Origin: Halicephalobus mephisto
Taxonomy: Eukaryota > Nematoda > Chromadorea > Rhabditida > Panagrolaimidae
Assembly (NCBI GenBank): GCA_009193035.1
Contig: SWDT01000005.1
Coordinates: 434,001 to 498,000 of the forward strand
DNA: 64,000 bases
Direction: 5' to 3'
Shown here: piece after piece, positions 23,431-37,200 of the stretch
Numbering within the stretch: the first letter of the stretch is position 1
Layout of the letters: each line of letters starts with the position of its first letter
The notes under the pieces: model-generated
Databases searched by the model: none
What the model was told of the DNA's origin: nothing
What the model saw: only the letters and a program-made list of their open reading frames with translations
Position numbers and translations under genes: made by a program

Positions 23431-23830
23431 GTTTCGAAAAATGAGAAGATCCATGTAAATGTCGTTTTTCGGATTTACGAGCATATTTTGACGAGTGATT
23501 CCATTTGAAAAGCTGATCGCGCGGTTCCAAACCAGTCGACCTTTCCATTTTTGAGACTGGTTCCAATTTTCGGAATGAACGCAGCTCTTGTCCATCCCTT
23601 CTTTTTTGCATATTAATCACATTATCACTTTTGGGATCCGATGAGAAAATGGTTTTTTTGCCCTTAGGGTATTTGAACGAAGATCCTTGAGTATTAATTC
23701 CAGGATGTATCCTCGGATATCTGACCTTGTTGCTGAATCGACTCGATAAGCCCAAAATTGGCGATACGATTAACCCATTTACAATGTATTCCGGAAAAGT
23801 TTGAGGTCCTCGATGAGACAGATTTTGACT
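23431..23830 (-). other. Coding-like open frame, unidentified
   Basis: A minus-strand frame of about 150 codons is open here from a TAA just upstream of 23820 to about 23381. The part at 23440-23820 has markedly higher GC and mixed codons than its AT-rich surroundings, and reads SHRGPQTFPEYIVNG early on. There is no in-frame ATG at the start and no good upstream acceptor, so it would have to be an internal or last exon, or a decayed gene. It does not resemble a family I know. Possible partner exons lie at 25340-25540 and 26599-26698 on the same strand. Confidence 0.3.
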
Positions 23831-26598
23831 TTTTTATGTAAATTGTTTTTAAAAATTTATCTTTTATATGAAAGTATTTAGAAAATTAAAATTATTCTAA
23901 TTTTTTTTATAAAAAGTGTTTTTAAAAATTTATCTTTTATATGAAAATATTTAAAAAATTAAAATTATTCTAATTTTTTTATAAAAAGTGTTTTTAAAAA
24001 TTTCAAAATTAAAATTATTCTAATTTTTTTTATAAAGAATACTTTTAAAATTAAATATTAAAATTATTCTAATTTTTTTTATAAAAAGTGTTTTTAAAAA
24101 TTTAAAAATTAAAATTATTCTAATTTTTTTTATAAAAAATATTTTAAAAATTAAATATTAAAATTATTTTAAATTTTTTAATAAAAAGTATTTTAAAATT
24201 TTCAAAATTAAATTTTATTTATAAAATATTTTTAAAAATTAATTTTATTTTTGAACTTTTTTAAATTTAAGAAAATTTATTTTATTTTTCTATTTTATTT
24301 TTTTTTAAATTAATTTTATTTTAGAACTTTTTTTAAATTTAAAAAAATTTGTTTTATTTTTAAACTTTTTTAAATTTAAAAAAATTTTTTGTACTTTTAT
24401 CTTCTGAAGTCCGAACAATGCTGTTTCTAAGCCTTCATCGGGCCGTACTCGAGTACATTCATGAACTTTATCAATGATTCATGAACGAAACATGACTGAA
24501 ATTTTTGAATTTTTTCGAAAAAAAAGTTCTAAACTGTTCTCTGAGATCTTTCTTTAGATAATTATCTTTTTTCAATTTTGAAAGAAAAATTTTATTGTTC
24601 GTTTGGACACTCAAAGAGTCTCATTTTTTCCTGATTTTTTCGAATTTCAATTTTTTAAAAGTTTCTGAAAAAATTCCGAAATTTTAAAAAATGTAAAAAT
24701 TTTAGATTTTTAAAATCTTTTAAGATTTCATAGGTTTTAGGAATAACGTTTAAAAACAAAGGCTTTAAAAAATTCGCGTCAGGACCGTTTTTTAATAATT
24801 TTTATTTTTAAAATTTTTATACAAAATAATTTCGAATTTTTTATAAAATTTTAAAAATTTATTTCAAAAATATTTTTTAATAATTTTTATTTTTAAAATT
24901 TTTATACAAAATAATTTTGAATTTTTTATAAAATTTTAAAAATTTGTTTCAAAACTTTTTTAAAATTATTTTTATTTTTAAATTTTATTATACAAAATAA
25001 TTTCGAATTTTTTATAAAATTTTAAAAATTTGTTTCAAAACTTTTTTAAAATTATTTTTATTTTTTAAAAATAAATTTGAATTTTAAGATTTTCTACAAA
25101 ATTCGTGTCAGGACCATTTTTTAATAATTTTCATTTTTTTAGTTTTTTATAAAATTCGATTCAAAACTATTTTAAAATAATTTTTATTTTTTAAAAATAA
25201 TTTCGAAATTAATTTCTGAAATTTCTATAAAATCCTAAAAATTCTCAAAAATATTTCATAAAAAGTTATTTTTGAATTGTTTTTTAATTTTTAAAGTTTT
25301 TTTACAATTGAAAAATGTGATCCGGGAATCCAGGAAAGTCACGGACCAGCGGTTAGTCACCATGGATTGTTTTCTTTTTTCGGAAAAACTGACCAATACA
25401 AATTTCATTTGAAAAATTTGAATGAAATTTCGTAAAAGATTTTTTTGCATGAAAATAAGACGAGTTTGAACCTAATTAAATGAAAAAAGTGACGTTTTGT
25501 GGTCTTCGGTTTCTTGTAATCGGTCATTAATTCTCGTGGTGGGAGTATTTTCAATTTTAAAAATTTAAAAATTTCTAAATTTAAAAATTTCTAAATTCAA
25601 AAATTTTTAAAATTTCTAAATTTTTAAAATCCTTTAAATTTTTAAATCCTTTAAATTTCTAAATTTTTAAAATTCTTTAAATTTCTAAATTTTTAAAATC
25701 CTTTAAATTTTTAAATCCTTTAAATTTCTAAATTTTTAAAATTCTTTAAAATTTCTAAATTTTTAAAATCCTTTAAATTTTTTAATTTTCTAAATCTCTA
25801 AATTTTTAAAATTCTTTAAATTTCTAAATTTTTTAAATTTCGTGGAAAATGTTTGTTTTTTTACAGTAACGTAATTAGAACTTCATAAACGTAAAATTTC
25901 ATATTTATGATCTTAACTGCAAAGTTCTAGAAATTCGTGTTGAGACCACTTTTGGAATTTTAAATAAGATATTTGTAATCCTAAATTTAAAAAAGTTAAA
26001 TTTTATAATTTTTGGTCCTAACTGGAAAATTGAAAATTCGTGTTGAGACTATTTTTGGAATTTTATGAAAAAAATTTTTAATCCTAAAATTCTCAAAATT
26101 TAAAAAAGTTAAATTTTATAATTTTTGGTCCTAACTGGAAAACTCCGAAAATTTGTTTCAGGATTATTTTCAGAAATTTATAAAGATACTTTTTTAAATT
26201 TTAAAATTCTCAAAATTCACGAAAGTTAAATTTTATAATTTTTGGTCTTACAAAAAATATTTAGAATACTACGTGAAAAATTTTATAATTTTTTCAAAAG
26301 TGAGATTTTTAAAAATCCAACTGTAAATTCAATTTTTTCCGATATTTGATCATTAACTTCCAAGGTTTCATATTCAAAGTCACCTGAATAAATAAAATCA
26401 ATTTATTTAATTTTTTTTATCAATGAATAAAAATCCAAACATTGTTTTTTTATAAAAATGGACTTTTGAAAAAACCGCAAAAATCCAAGTTTGTTGTTCA
26501 AAAATCAGAAAAAATTTAAACAAAACTTGTTTTTTGTCATTTTTCTTCCATCTGGCATTTTGTCACGGTCAATGTCGGTTTAAAAAACTTGAAAAATG

Positions 26599-26698
26599 CC
26601 TTTGATGACACCCTGGGGACCTTTATCTTGAGTTTCCGGAATTGGTGGAGATTTATTCATCTCTGTCAGAATCCCCTAATCTCCTTCCTTGTTGGAAT
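26599..26698 (-). other. Candidate first exon of an unidentified minus-strand gene
   Basis: A strong acceptor-like TTTTTTTGCAG ends at 26699 on the minus strand, as expected for trans- or cis-splicing. It is followed at 26660 by ATG AAT AAA and a frame reading MNKSPPIPETQDKGPQ, with a consensus donor CAG|GTGTCA at about 26612. No confirmed downstream exon. Confidence 0.25.
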
Positions 26699-27299
26699 CT
26701 GCAAAAAAATGCATTTCTTGAAGTCACGAATTTTCGACAAAATATAGCATGGTTTGGGGCTTGTCGGATACATGTTCAGATTTAATGTTAAATTTCTTTG
26801 GGTAGTTTTTTGGAAAACGAAAAATGAAAAAATTGGAAAATTTCATATATGAAAATTCGGAATTTTTTAAATTAGTTTTTGAATTAAGATGTAGCTCATT
26901 TTGTAAAGTATCAAGTAAGTATTCAGAATATATGTCTACTTTTTGTTGAAAGTTGTTCTAGAGCAGAAAAACTAGATTTAAAAAATAAAAAATTTCATAT
27001 ATCACGTGCGGAGAAAACGTAAGCGAAATTCGTTTATTTTTCAAACTTCCAAACATATAATTTTACACTTTTTTCAATTTTGTTAATTTTGTAACTTTTT
27101 ACATAATTTTATATTTCTTTAATGTTTAAAGTTTTTAAATCAGTTTTTCGAAAAAATGATCGGAATTACGGAAACGTGATGACTAGTTAATTAAACTTTC
27201 GATGAACTTCAAAATACTTGTTTTCCACTTTAATTTACAAAACTTAATCATCCTTTTGTAAGTAGATGTATTTCCGCCTTTATTTACAAATGACTAATT

Positions 27300-27840
27300 G
27301 ATTTTACAAATAAACGATCAGAAAAATAAAAAGAATACACACAAAGTAATTTACTTACTTGTCGTGTTTTTGATACATTGTTTTCAATATACTTTTCTCT
27401 ATTTTAATTTTATTAATTTTAATAGTTTTTTTTTGTAACCAAGAGTATGTTCTATCGCAATTACAGATATTTAAGTAAATTTATAGAAAATTGATCAGAA
27501 AAGTGGAAAAAATTCAGACAAATTTACTTACCTCCTTGTCGTGCTATCAATGAAGTATTTTCAATATGCTTTTTTCCTATTTTAATTTTATTAATTTTAA
27601 TAGTTTTTTTCGTAAACAGGAGTATGTTATATGGTGATTACAGGTATCTAAGTAAATTTATGGAAAATTGATCAGAAAAGTGGAAAAAATTCAGACAAAT
27701 TTACTTACCTTTTTGTCGTGCTATCAATGAAGTATTTTCAATATGCTTTTTTCCTATTTTAATTTTATCAATTTTAATAGTTCTTTTTCGTAAACAGGAG
27801 TATGTTCTATGGCGATTACATTTACTTAATTAGATTTATG
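27300..27840. repeat. Tandem repeat of about 190 bp, nearly three units
   Basis: Each unit has TTTACTTACCT, TTGTCGTGCTATCAATGAAG, TATTTTCAATATGCTTTT, TTTAATTTTATTAATTTTA and GTAAACAGGAGTATGTT. The last two units are nearly identical. Confidence 0.7.
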
Positions 27841-28257
27841 ACAATGTAGTAAATATTCGTGAAAATGGAATCCTTAATTTTTCTTTTCTTTGATTTTCTT
27901 CAAAAAAACATTCAGCAAAAGTAAAACATGTTTTTCAATTTATACTTGAAACATACCTAAATGATATATAATTCATGTCAAAACTATGACTTAAGAAGAG
28001 CTATTTTCCGTGAAAGTCATGTTTTCCAAAAGTTGGCATTTATAAATATTTATTGCATTTAGCAATATGACCAAATTGTGGAAAAATAATTGGCTTTGTT
28101 AGTTTCCTGTTCGTGACTAATATCGGAATTTGACGTTTTTTGAATTTCTTACTTCAGAAATCCGAGGGCGGATAACAAATGTCATTTTGGCCTTCTTGAC
28201 TACCGAACAAGTCTGTTGAATACTGTGAAGTAAGCAGTACAGTAAGAAGATTCTAAA

Positions 28258-31200
28258 ATGTCCTCAAGTTGCTCCAGTATCGACTTGGGTATTGATCCCG
28301 ATTTTGATGACTTGGTAGATTTATTGCTTTTAAAAGTATTTTTATTTTATAATTTAGTTGACGGACTCGTTATTGAACGACATTGAACTTTTTGTTGAAC
28401 ACACAAATCGCCTGAGGCAATCTTTGGATTTGAACAGTTATGTCCCCGACGGGGAATCCAGATGTGTCCAGGTCCATGCCGCTTTGTCCATGGTCAGTCA
28501 ATCCGTTCGGGACCTCCTAGTTCGGTACCCGATTTTCAAGACAAGTCAAGTCCTGATTCCGGCCAGTCAACTCGTCCACAGCGTCAAAGGCAAGTCCGAC
28601 GATACTATTGTCGAAATTTAAAATTAAATTTTTTACGAAATCATCCTAGCACGAATTTCTAAAACTGAAAAATTCAGAAATCTTTATTTTAGAAAATTGT
28701 ACAAACTTTCGCAAAATTCTAGAAAATTTCAAAGAACCTTGATGAACTTCTGGAAGGTCTTCAGAAGCTCCTACACAGAAAAGCGTTACTTTTAGCCCCG
28801 TAATAATCGCGAAATGTAACAATCGTCACATTTTTCATGAATATTTAAAATTTTTGACGAAAATTTAAAAATAATAGTGACGATTTGCATTTTTTACTGA
28901 ACTAAAAGTTATCCTTTTTTGTGTGTCGATATCGGTAAATTGAATATGATATATGAATACATTAAAATTAGTCTAATTTATCAGATATATTAAATCCAAT
29001 GTATAGTTGAATTAAGTTCACACAAAAAATTAACTTTTAATCCGGTTACAATTACGAAATGTCACAAAAGTATAACAATCGTCACATTTTTCATGATATT
29101 TGACTTTTGTGATCAAAATAGTAAACTAATAGTGACGATTTATATTTGCTACTGAACTAAAAGTTATATTTTTTGTGTGTCGATATCGGTGAATTGAATA
29201 TGATATATGAATACATTAAAATTGGTCTAATTTATCAGATATATTAAATCCAATGTATAGTTGGATTAAGTTCACACAAAAAATTAACTTTTAGTCTAGT
29301 AACAATTACGAAATGTCACAAAAGTATAACACTATCGTCACATTTTTCATGATATTTGACATCTGTCACAAAAATTGTAAACAATAGTGACGATTTCCAT
29401 TTCTTATTGCACCAAAAGTTACACTTTTTTGTGTGTAAAATTCTAGAAGTCTTCAGAAATTTTAATAAAATTCTAAAAGTCTTCAGAAATTTCAATAAAA
29501 TTCTGAAAACTATGAAATTTCAAAGATTTCCAAAAAGCTCCACTGGATTCTGAAAACGTCCCCGAAATTTCCAAAGTTATATAAAACTTTAAAATCGTTT
29601 TTGAAATTTTCCAGTTTCGGAATTTTAGAAACTTCTGCATGATTCTGAAGCCTTCTAAAATCCTCAAAATTTAGAAATTTAGAAATTTCTGAAAAATTCC
29701 AATTTTTATAGAACCTAAAATTTTGGTTTTGTACTTTTGATTTTACACTTTTTGATGACGTCAGAACTTTTATGAGTTGTTCAGCACTTGGGAAGTCCGA
29801 AAAATGATAAGTGCTTTTTTATCAAGGTCTGACTAACACCTTCAGAATCCGCTTATGGAGTCGGGATTGTGATTCTAGAAGTGGAATCTGGATTAAAGAA
29901 GAAATTTCAGATTTGAATTTCGACTGTTCCGTGATAGACTCCGGAAGGACGATCCAGTGCATAGAAAAACTCGAAGCTGCCGTGGGCAATACGTTGCGAA
30001 ATTCCGTGTAAGTTAAAAATTTGAATAATTTTAACTTTATTAGTCAATTGTACTTCGGTTATGTCGTAACTTTTTCCTTATCATTAAAGTCCCAAAAGTG
30101 GAATGTTATCAATTCCATTAACTTCGGTGTTTATCGATTGGAATTTTCTCTGGCGCCAAGCTCTAAAAACAACATTGTATCCTTGTGACTTTCTACAATG
30201 GAGCCGGATCCCGATCACCCCCTGTTCGTCGACCCCAAGAAGGAACTGACCAGATTCGATGTTATTCTGATGAACAAATTTCCTCCTGCAGATCCCGTCA
30301 GATTCGACCGGAAGCTGAATTCTTCCAGGTGCTCCGGGTCTTCGGAAGGCCCTTCTGGTCCCGAGCGGAAAGGTCCAGAAGAAGAACCAATTCCCTCTGC
30401 GAGAAGTTCCGACTCTTCTGAAGGCTGTCAGAACGAAGACGATTCGAATTCTAAAAACACGGAATCGTTCAGACACAGTCTTTCCGATTCCTCGTCTTTG
30501 GACATTTGTTCCGATGAAGAAATCTCGGAGTACCTTGTTCCTGAATTCGAATATGAGGAATTTGGACTTAATACTCATAATTGGACCAGTTTGTCGACCA
30601 TTCCAGAGGCCCCCACCCCCACAACCCCGGCCTCAGGGGACTTGTGCAACCAACCAGACGAAGAATCGACGGAAACAGAAGACCCAGCCTTGGATGAGTA
30701 GGAGTCTTTAGTTATTTTCGGACTAGGTGTGACTTTTCAAAGAACTCCGGAAACACGAAATCTACACCGTTGGGACAAATCAAGATAGGCGGTGTTCGAT
30801 AATTGTTTTAAAATCAATTTTAATTTTTTTTAAATTTTTATTTTAAATGACTTTTTTTATATATTAATTATCGAAAATTCTACCGGATTTTTGAGAAATC
30901 TAAAAACTTGATGGAATTCTGAAAACTTTTATAAAGTTCTTTAATATTTCAGAATCTTCTAAAATATCGCTTAAAATTTCCGAATTTTGTGTAAAAATTT
31001 AAATATTTTTATTATTTTTTTAGTGTTTAGATATCCTGTAAAAAATTATGGAAAATTCTGAAAGCTTTTATGAAATTTTCCGAGGTTTCAGAATCTAGAA
31101 GCTTCTAATCTTTCTATAAAATTCGAAAAATCTTCATTTAGATTTTAAGGATTTTATGATATTTGAAAAATTCGAAAAATCTTTATTTGGATTTTGAGGA

Positions 31201-34200
31201 TTTTATGAAATTTGGAAAATCTTTATTTAGATTTTGAAGATTTTATGAAATTCGGAAAATTCGAAAAATCTTCATTTAAATTTTAACTATTTTATGAAAT
31301 TTGGAAAATCTTCATTTGGATTCTAAAAATTTTTTAATGAAATTTTAATCATTTTATTGTTTATAGAAAACTAAACAAAAATTTTCGGTTTAATCTTTTA
31401 CTGACTCAACTTTTTTCAGAAACGGCAAAAATCCGAATGATTCTCCCCCTTCCAAGTACAACACAGCTCCTTCTGGAAAAAAATTAAACAAGGTAATTTT
31501 GATTTCAAGATAGCCGATCCCCTCGGGCATTTATCCTTTTGATTTCGATTAATTTTGAAGTTTTTTATTTTTAAATTATTTTTTTTGTTCATAATATTTT
31601 TTAGATTAACTTAGATTTAAAAAAATATTTTAAAGTAAAATTAAAAAATAAAATATTTTTTAAACAAAAGCTTAGAAAAATAAAATATTTTTAAAATAAA
31701 ATTTAAAAAAAAATAAATATTTTTAAAATAAAATTTTAGAAAAATAAAATATTTTTTAAACAAAATTTAAAAAAATAAATATTTTTAAAGTAAAATTTAA
31801 AAAATAAATACTTTTTAAAATAAATTGAAAAATACATACTTTTTAAAAATAAATATTTTTAAAATAAATTAAAAAATAAATATTTTTAAAGTAAAATTTA
31901 AAAAATAAATGCCTTAGGGAAGGAAATTCAGCAAGGGATGAATTGTGACATAGCTGCTTTAACTATATAATGTCATACCAGAGATTCTTTAGTTTTAAGA
32001 AAAAAATTTATTTGGTGTTGACCGAGACCGCGATTCCATTTTTTCCTTTGAAAAGTGAAAAGTTGGAACCTGTTTGGAATTTTAAATCACAGTTTACGCG
32101 ATTTTGATTCGGAATTTGTCGGTTTTTCTCTGATTAGTTCGAAGAAGCTTTTTCATTTTCGGATTATTTATGGCTTTTTTGAAGAATTTTTATGTTCAAT
32201 TTCTCAATTCTTTAATTTCCGAAAAAAATTTACTAATTACCGATCCCACCACGAATGTTGCTTAAAGGATCATTAACCTTACTTTTAGAAAATAAAATCA
32301 TTCGTGTCGGAACCGTTTTGGGTATTTCTCAAAAAATAAAAACAAAAAAGTAATGGTCCTGCCGTGATTGTTGCTTAAAGGATCATTAACCTTACTTTTA
32401 GAAAATAAAATCTTTTGTGTCGGGACCGTTTTGGGTATTTCTCAAAAAATAAAAATAAAAAAGTAATGGTCCCACCGCGATTGTTGCTTAAAGGATCATT
32501 AACTAAGTTCATATTTAAGAAGTAAAGCTATTCGTGTCGGGACCGTTTTGGACATCTTTCAAAAAATAAAAACAAAAAAAGTAATGGTCTCACCACGATT
32601 GTTGCTTAAAGGATTATTAACTTTACTTTTACGAAATAAAATCTTTCGTGTCGGGACCGTTTTGGACATCTTTCAAAAAATAAAAACAAAAACGTAATGG
32701 TCTCACCGCGATTGTTGCTTAAAGGATCATTAATTAAGTTTATATTTAAGAAGTAAAGCTATTCGTGTCGGGACCGTTTTGGACATCTCTCAAAAAATAA
32801 AATTTTTTAAAATTGTTAATCGCCGATCCTACCACGAATGATTCTTGATCGCTTTTTCCTTAATGAGCTTGGTCACTGATCCCTTGTGGACTGAATCAGA
32901 ATTTCATTTATTAAAATGATTAATTGCGATTTTGTATTTTTTCACGAGGTCTTGTTTAATGATTACATAACTTCGTTTTTTAAAATTATTTTTTAATTCT
33001 GAAACTTCCGATTCCTATTATGGTCGAAAATTTTTCAATCAAAATGAAATTCATTAATTTGACAAGGAATTTGACAATTATAATTCATTGAAAATTTTTT
33101 TTTATTTTAGCAAGTCACACTGGGTGCCCCAGGTACCGCACCCCACAATACTCCGGCCCACTCGGACCTCCCGAACGGGACTTCTACCGTAACCGGTACT
33201 TCTCATCTGGCCCACACCATTGGGGCGGGCAAGAAGAACGGCAGGGCCCCTCTACTCCGAAGATACTCCACTTTCCAACAAAAACCAGGTAAAAATTTAA
33301 AAAAACTAAATTCTAAATTCCTAAATATAAAAAAAATAATTTTCTAAAATTAAAGAAAAAAATAAATTCCAAATTTCTAAATATAAAAAAAATAATTTTC
33401 TAAAATTAAAGAAAAAACTAAATTATAAATTTCTAAATATTAAAAAAATAATTTTTCACATTATTTTAAAGAAGTTTGAATTTTAAAAATATTTTTAAAA
33501 AAATGAAATTTTTTCGATTTTAAAAACAAATTTTTTAAATATTTAGATTTTTTATTTTTGAAAATTTAAATTTTCCAATTTCTTTATTTTTAAGTTCTTT
33601 AACATTTAAATATTTAAATTTCTTTATTTTTGAAAAAATTAAATTTCTTTATTTTTTAAAATATTTAAATTTCTTTATTTTTGAAAAAATTAAATTTTCC
33701 AATTTTTTTAAGTACCCTATTTTGGAAGTTAATTTCCTGTTGACTTGACCCAAGTTTTAATTTCCGAATTTTTTATTTTAAACTTTTTTGAAACTGTAAA
33801 ATGGACAAAAATTTTTATTTTCCGACTTCTGATTCGAATTCTGAAAGTCCGATCATGGCTTCGAAAATGCGAAGTCACGTTTCGATTCTGACGGCCACTG
33901 CTCGGGTCTTCTTGAAAAATTCCCCTTCCAGAAATTCCTTGCCCTTGATGACAGAAGGGCAAAGAAGTACCAGAAACAGTTTTAGATACAAATTATTCAA
34001 AAATTACTGTAAGTCCAAAAATTCAAAAAAAATTTCGAAATTTTTTAAACATAAAATTTTTAATTTTTTTATACAATTGTTTACTGTAGTTTTTGGTGAT
34101 TTTAGAAATGCAAAAATTTTATTTTAAAAAAATAAAAATTGTCCAATTGGTCTTGTAGGGAAAGTTTGAAATTTTTTTATACAATTGTTTACTGTAGTTT

Positions 34201-37200
34201 TTAGTGGTGTTTGAAATATAAAAATTTACGAAAAATTGAAAAAAAAAGTTAAAATTGTTCAGTTGGTCTCGAACGGAAAGTTTTAAATTTAAAAAAAGTT
34301 AAAATTATTTAGTTGGTCTCGAACGGAAAATTTTAAATTTAAAAAAAGACTAAAATTGTCCAGTTAGTCCCAAACGGAAAGTTTTAAATTTAAAAAAAAG
34401 TTAAAATTGTCCAGTTGGTCTCGAACGGAAAATTTTAAATAAAAAAAAAGACTAAAATTGTCCAGTTGGTCCCAAACGGAAAGTTTTAAATTTAAAAAAA
34501 AGTTAAAATTGTTCGGTTGGTCCCAAATGGAAAATCCGTTTTTTTTAAATTGACTTTTTCAAATTTGCGAATGACATTTTTTGAACATATTCTTCACGTC
34601 AAAAGTCCAATCATGATTTAATCTGCTTCAAAAACCAACTGGTCGTCAATTATTGCCGGAGGGGATCGGATAAGCCTTTTCGGTGTCCTGATTGATTTCT
34701 TTGAAACAAAATAATTTAAGCCATAAAAAATTGACGAATCTGATTCTGATTATCTGTGACATGTTTATTCTGGCCTCGTAAAAGTTTTTCAAAAATTTTT
34801 TGGCATAACGGGTTTTTTCAGATTTTTTTTGGGGGTTTATTAGGTAGATCCGACTTGGGATTTTCTCACATTTATCTCCAGCAAAATAGCCATGAATTTT
34901 TTTTAGTTTATCGTCTAAGAATTCTTTTATGGAAATTTTTCTTTTTTAATTTTTTAACAAAAATCATAGAGCTTTAGAATCCAATTCTAAAAACTTTCCA
35001 GAAGCTCCTGGAGACTTCTAGAATTTCGGAGACATTTTTGGAAATTTTCAAAAGTCTGTAGAAACTTCTGAAATTTTTGAAACTTTTTGAAATTTTTTTG
35101 AAATTTTTTTGAAATTTTTTGAAACTTTTTGAAATTTTTTGAAATTTTTGAAAATTTATAAAATTTTTTTGAAATTTTTTGAAATTTTTCGAAATTTTAT
35201 AGAATCCATAAGTTTCTAATATTTTTAATAACTTCTTAGAAGCTTTTGGAATCTCCTAGGACCTTGAGGATATTTTTGCAAGTTGTTAGAATTACAAGCT
35301 TCTGGAATTCTCTAGAATTTCTCAGCACTTTCCAGAATCCTAAAGAAGTTCCTAGAATCTATTAAAAGACTCTAGATTTTTTCAGAATCTCAGAAGTCTT
35401 CAGAATCCAATGAAAACTTTAAAATTCATCTCAGAATAAATTCTTTAAAAAATTAAATTTGTTTTTTAAAATTGGAAAATTTAACTTTTTTATTATAATT
35501 TTTAAAATTTAACTTTTTTTTATAATTTTAAAAATTTAATTTTCTTATAATTATGAAATTTACGATGGATTTTAGCGCAAGAATGCGAAATGGACACGTT
35601 GTTGATGGAGATAGCTGGATCCGATGCGATGCAGGTTGCTTTTGCGAGATCCAAATCCTGGTCCCGATACTGTCAGTTGGTCGTCGGGTTCTACAACCAG
35701 AGGATCAGATTGGAGCATGAGCACGCTCAGAAGCTCCAGAAGCTCACAGAATCCACGAGGAACGCCTTGAATACAGAATTGAAAAATAATGTAATTAATA
35801 TTAAAAATATTAAATTAATTATTTATTTTCAGACAAATTTGCCCATGTTTGACCAGTTTAACAAGCTTCTGGACGCTTCTGAAGAGTTCGGAACTCGGAC
35901 AGAAAATTTCTACAAACAAATGAACGAAAAAGTTGTAAAAGTTCTTCAATTACGTCACGACGATCACGAGAACATCAGAAGGGCCTTGAAGCAGGATTAT
36001 GCGAAGCACGAAAAATCTTTGGTAATTACTTGTCGTTAAAAAGTATAATAAGAATTTAAAAATCGTTTCGACACGAATTTCTGGGCTTTTGAAGAATTTC
36101 GAAAATTAGGTAAAAAATAAAAGAGCGCGCGTAATAAAAACGCGAGTCGATTTAGGTAAAAATTGCCAGATTTACCAATTTTTATCGCTAATATGGTAAA
36201 AAGGGTAAGAGAAAAGAACGAGCGCGAGTCGATTTACCAATTTTATTTTCAGTACTGGTAAAAAGGGTAGGTGAAGAAAGCGAGTGCGAGTCGATTTGAC
36301 TGCGATTTGCCAGATTCGCCTTTTTTACTCCTAGGACCCAGGTAAAAGAATGAAAAAGAGCGAGTTGCCGTTTTCCTACTTTTGCTCGCTCTTGCGCGGC
36401 AATTCAAATCATAATATTGTAATCACTGATGTACACTTTTAAAAAATCATTTCAAAACACTTTTTAGATATTTTAAGATTATTATAAAGAAATAGGGAAA
36501 CAGCGACTGAATTTATATAGTGATTTGCCAAATTTTTCCGTTTTTGCGCGGAAATTTAAAAATTTAAAAAAATGTAAATTTTTTTCATGAAATTTATACT
36601 TTAACTTTTTTAGAATACTTGTGTCGCTGATCTGAAGAAAGCTCAAAGGAACTTGGACTCGACCGAATCCACCTACTTCAAGGCCAGGGACACCACAACC
36701 CGGTCCCAGCACGCCGTCCAGATAGCCGGGGTCCTCGGACCCGACCACCACAGAAAGATGAAGGAGATCGAGAAGAAGAAGAAAAACGAAGAAGACGCTC
36801 TCCAGAAGAAAATCGACGCCGAAACCCAGGTCCGTCAGCTCCAGATGAAAAAAAACATCATGATCCAGAAACTTGACGACATAAAAGTAAGTTTAATTTT
36901 AATAATTTTCGAAATTCTTCAACATATCTTTGTTTTAAAAAACTTCAGAATAAATTTCCATCATTTTTTAGAATTTTTATTTTTTTTAATTTTAAATATT
37001 TAATTTTTTTCGAAATTCTTCCAAAATCTCTAAAAATCAAATTTTGTCTTTTTTTTGAAATTTTATTTTTGAGTTCAAAATTGTCCAATTTTAATAATTT
37101 CGAAATTTCGTCGAAATTGATTTTAAAAAAAATTGAATTTATTTTTTTTATTTTTTAAAAGTGAGTTTAAATTTAATCATTTTGAAATTGCTCACATCAG

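Larger units (their letters stand above)
21559..28257. other. Gene-poor, AT-rich intergenic region with simple repeats
   Basis: Most of this 6.7 kb is long runs of A and T with recurrent TTCGTxTCGGGACCATTT-like motifs (for example near 22120, 22330, 24780, 25100) and tandem arrays. Notable arrays are AAATTTCTAAATTTTTAAAA units at 25550-25830 and a unit near 190 bp at 27300-27840. Two or three less AT-rich islands could be exons of an unrecognised minus-strand gene and are listed separately. Confidence 0.5.

Noticed and set aside
30084..30578. 164-codon minus-strand frame opposite the spv-1 alternative exon
   Set aside because: Arg/Phe-rich mirror frame; the plus-strand frame has an ATG, acidic composition and a phase-compatible donor.
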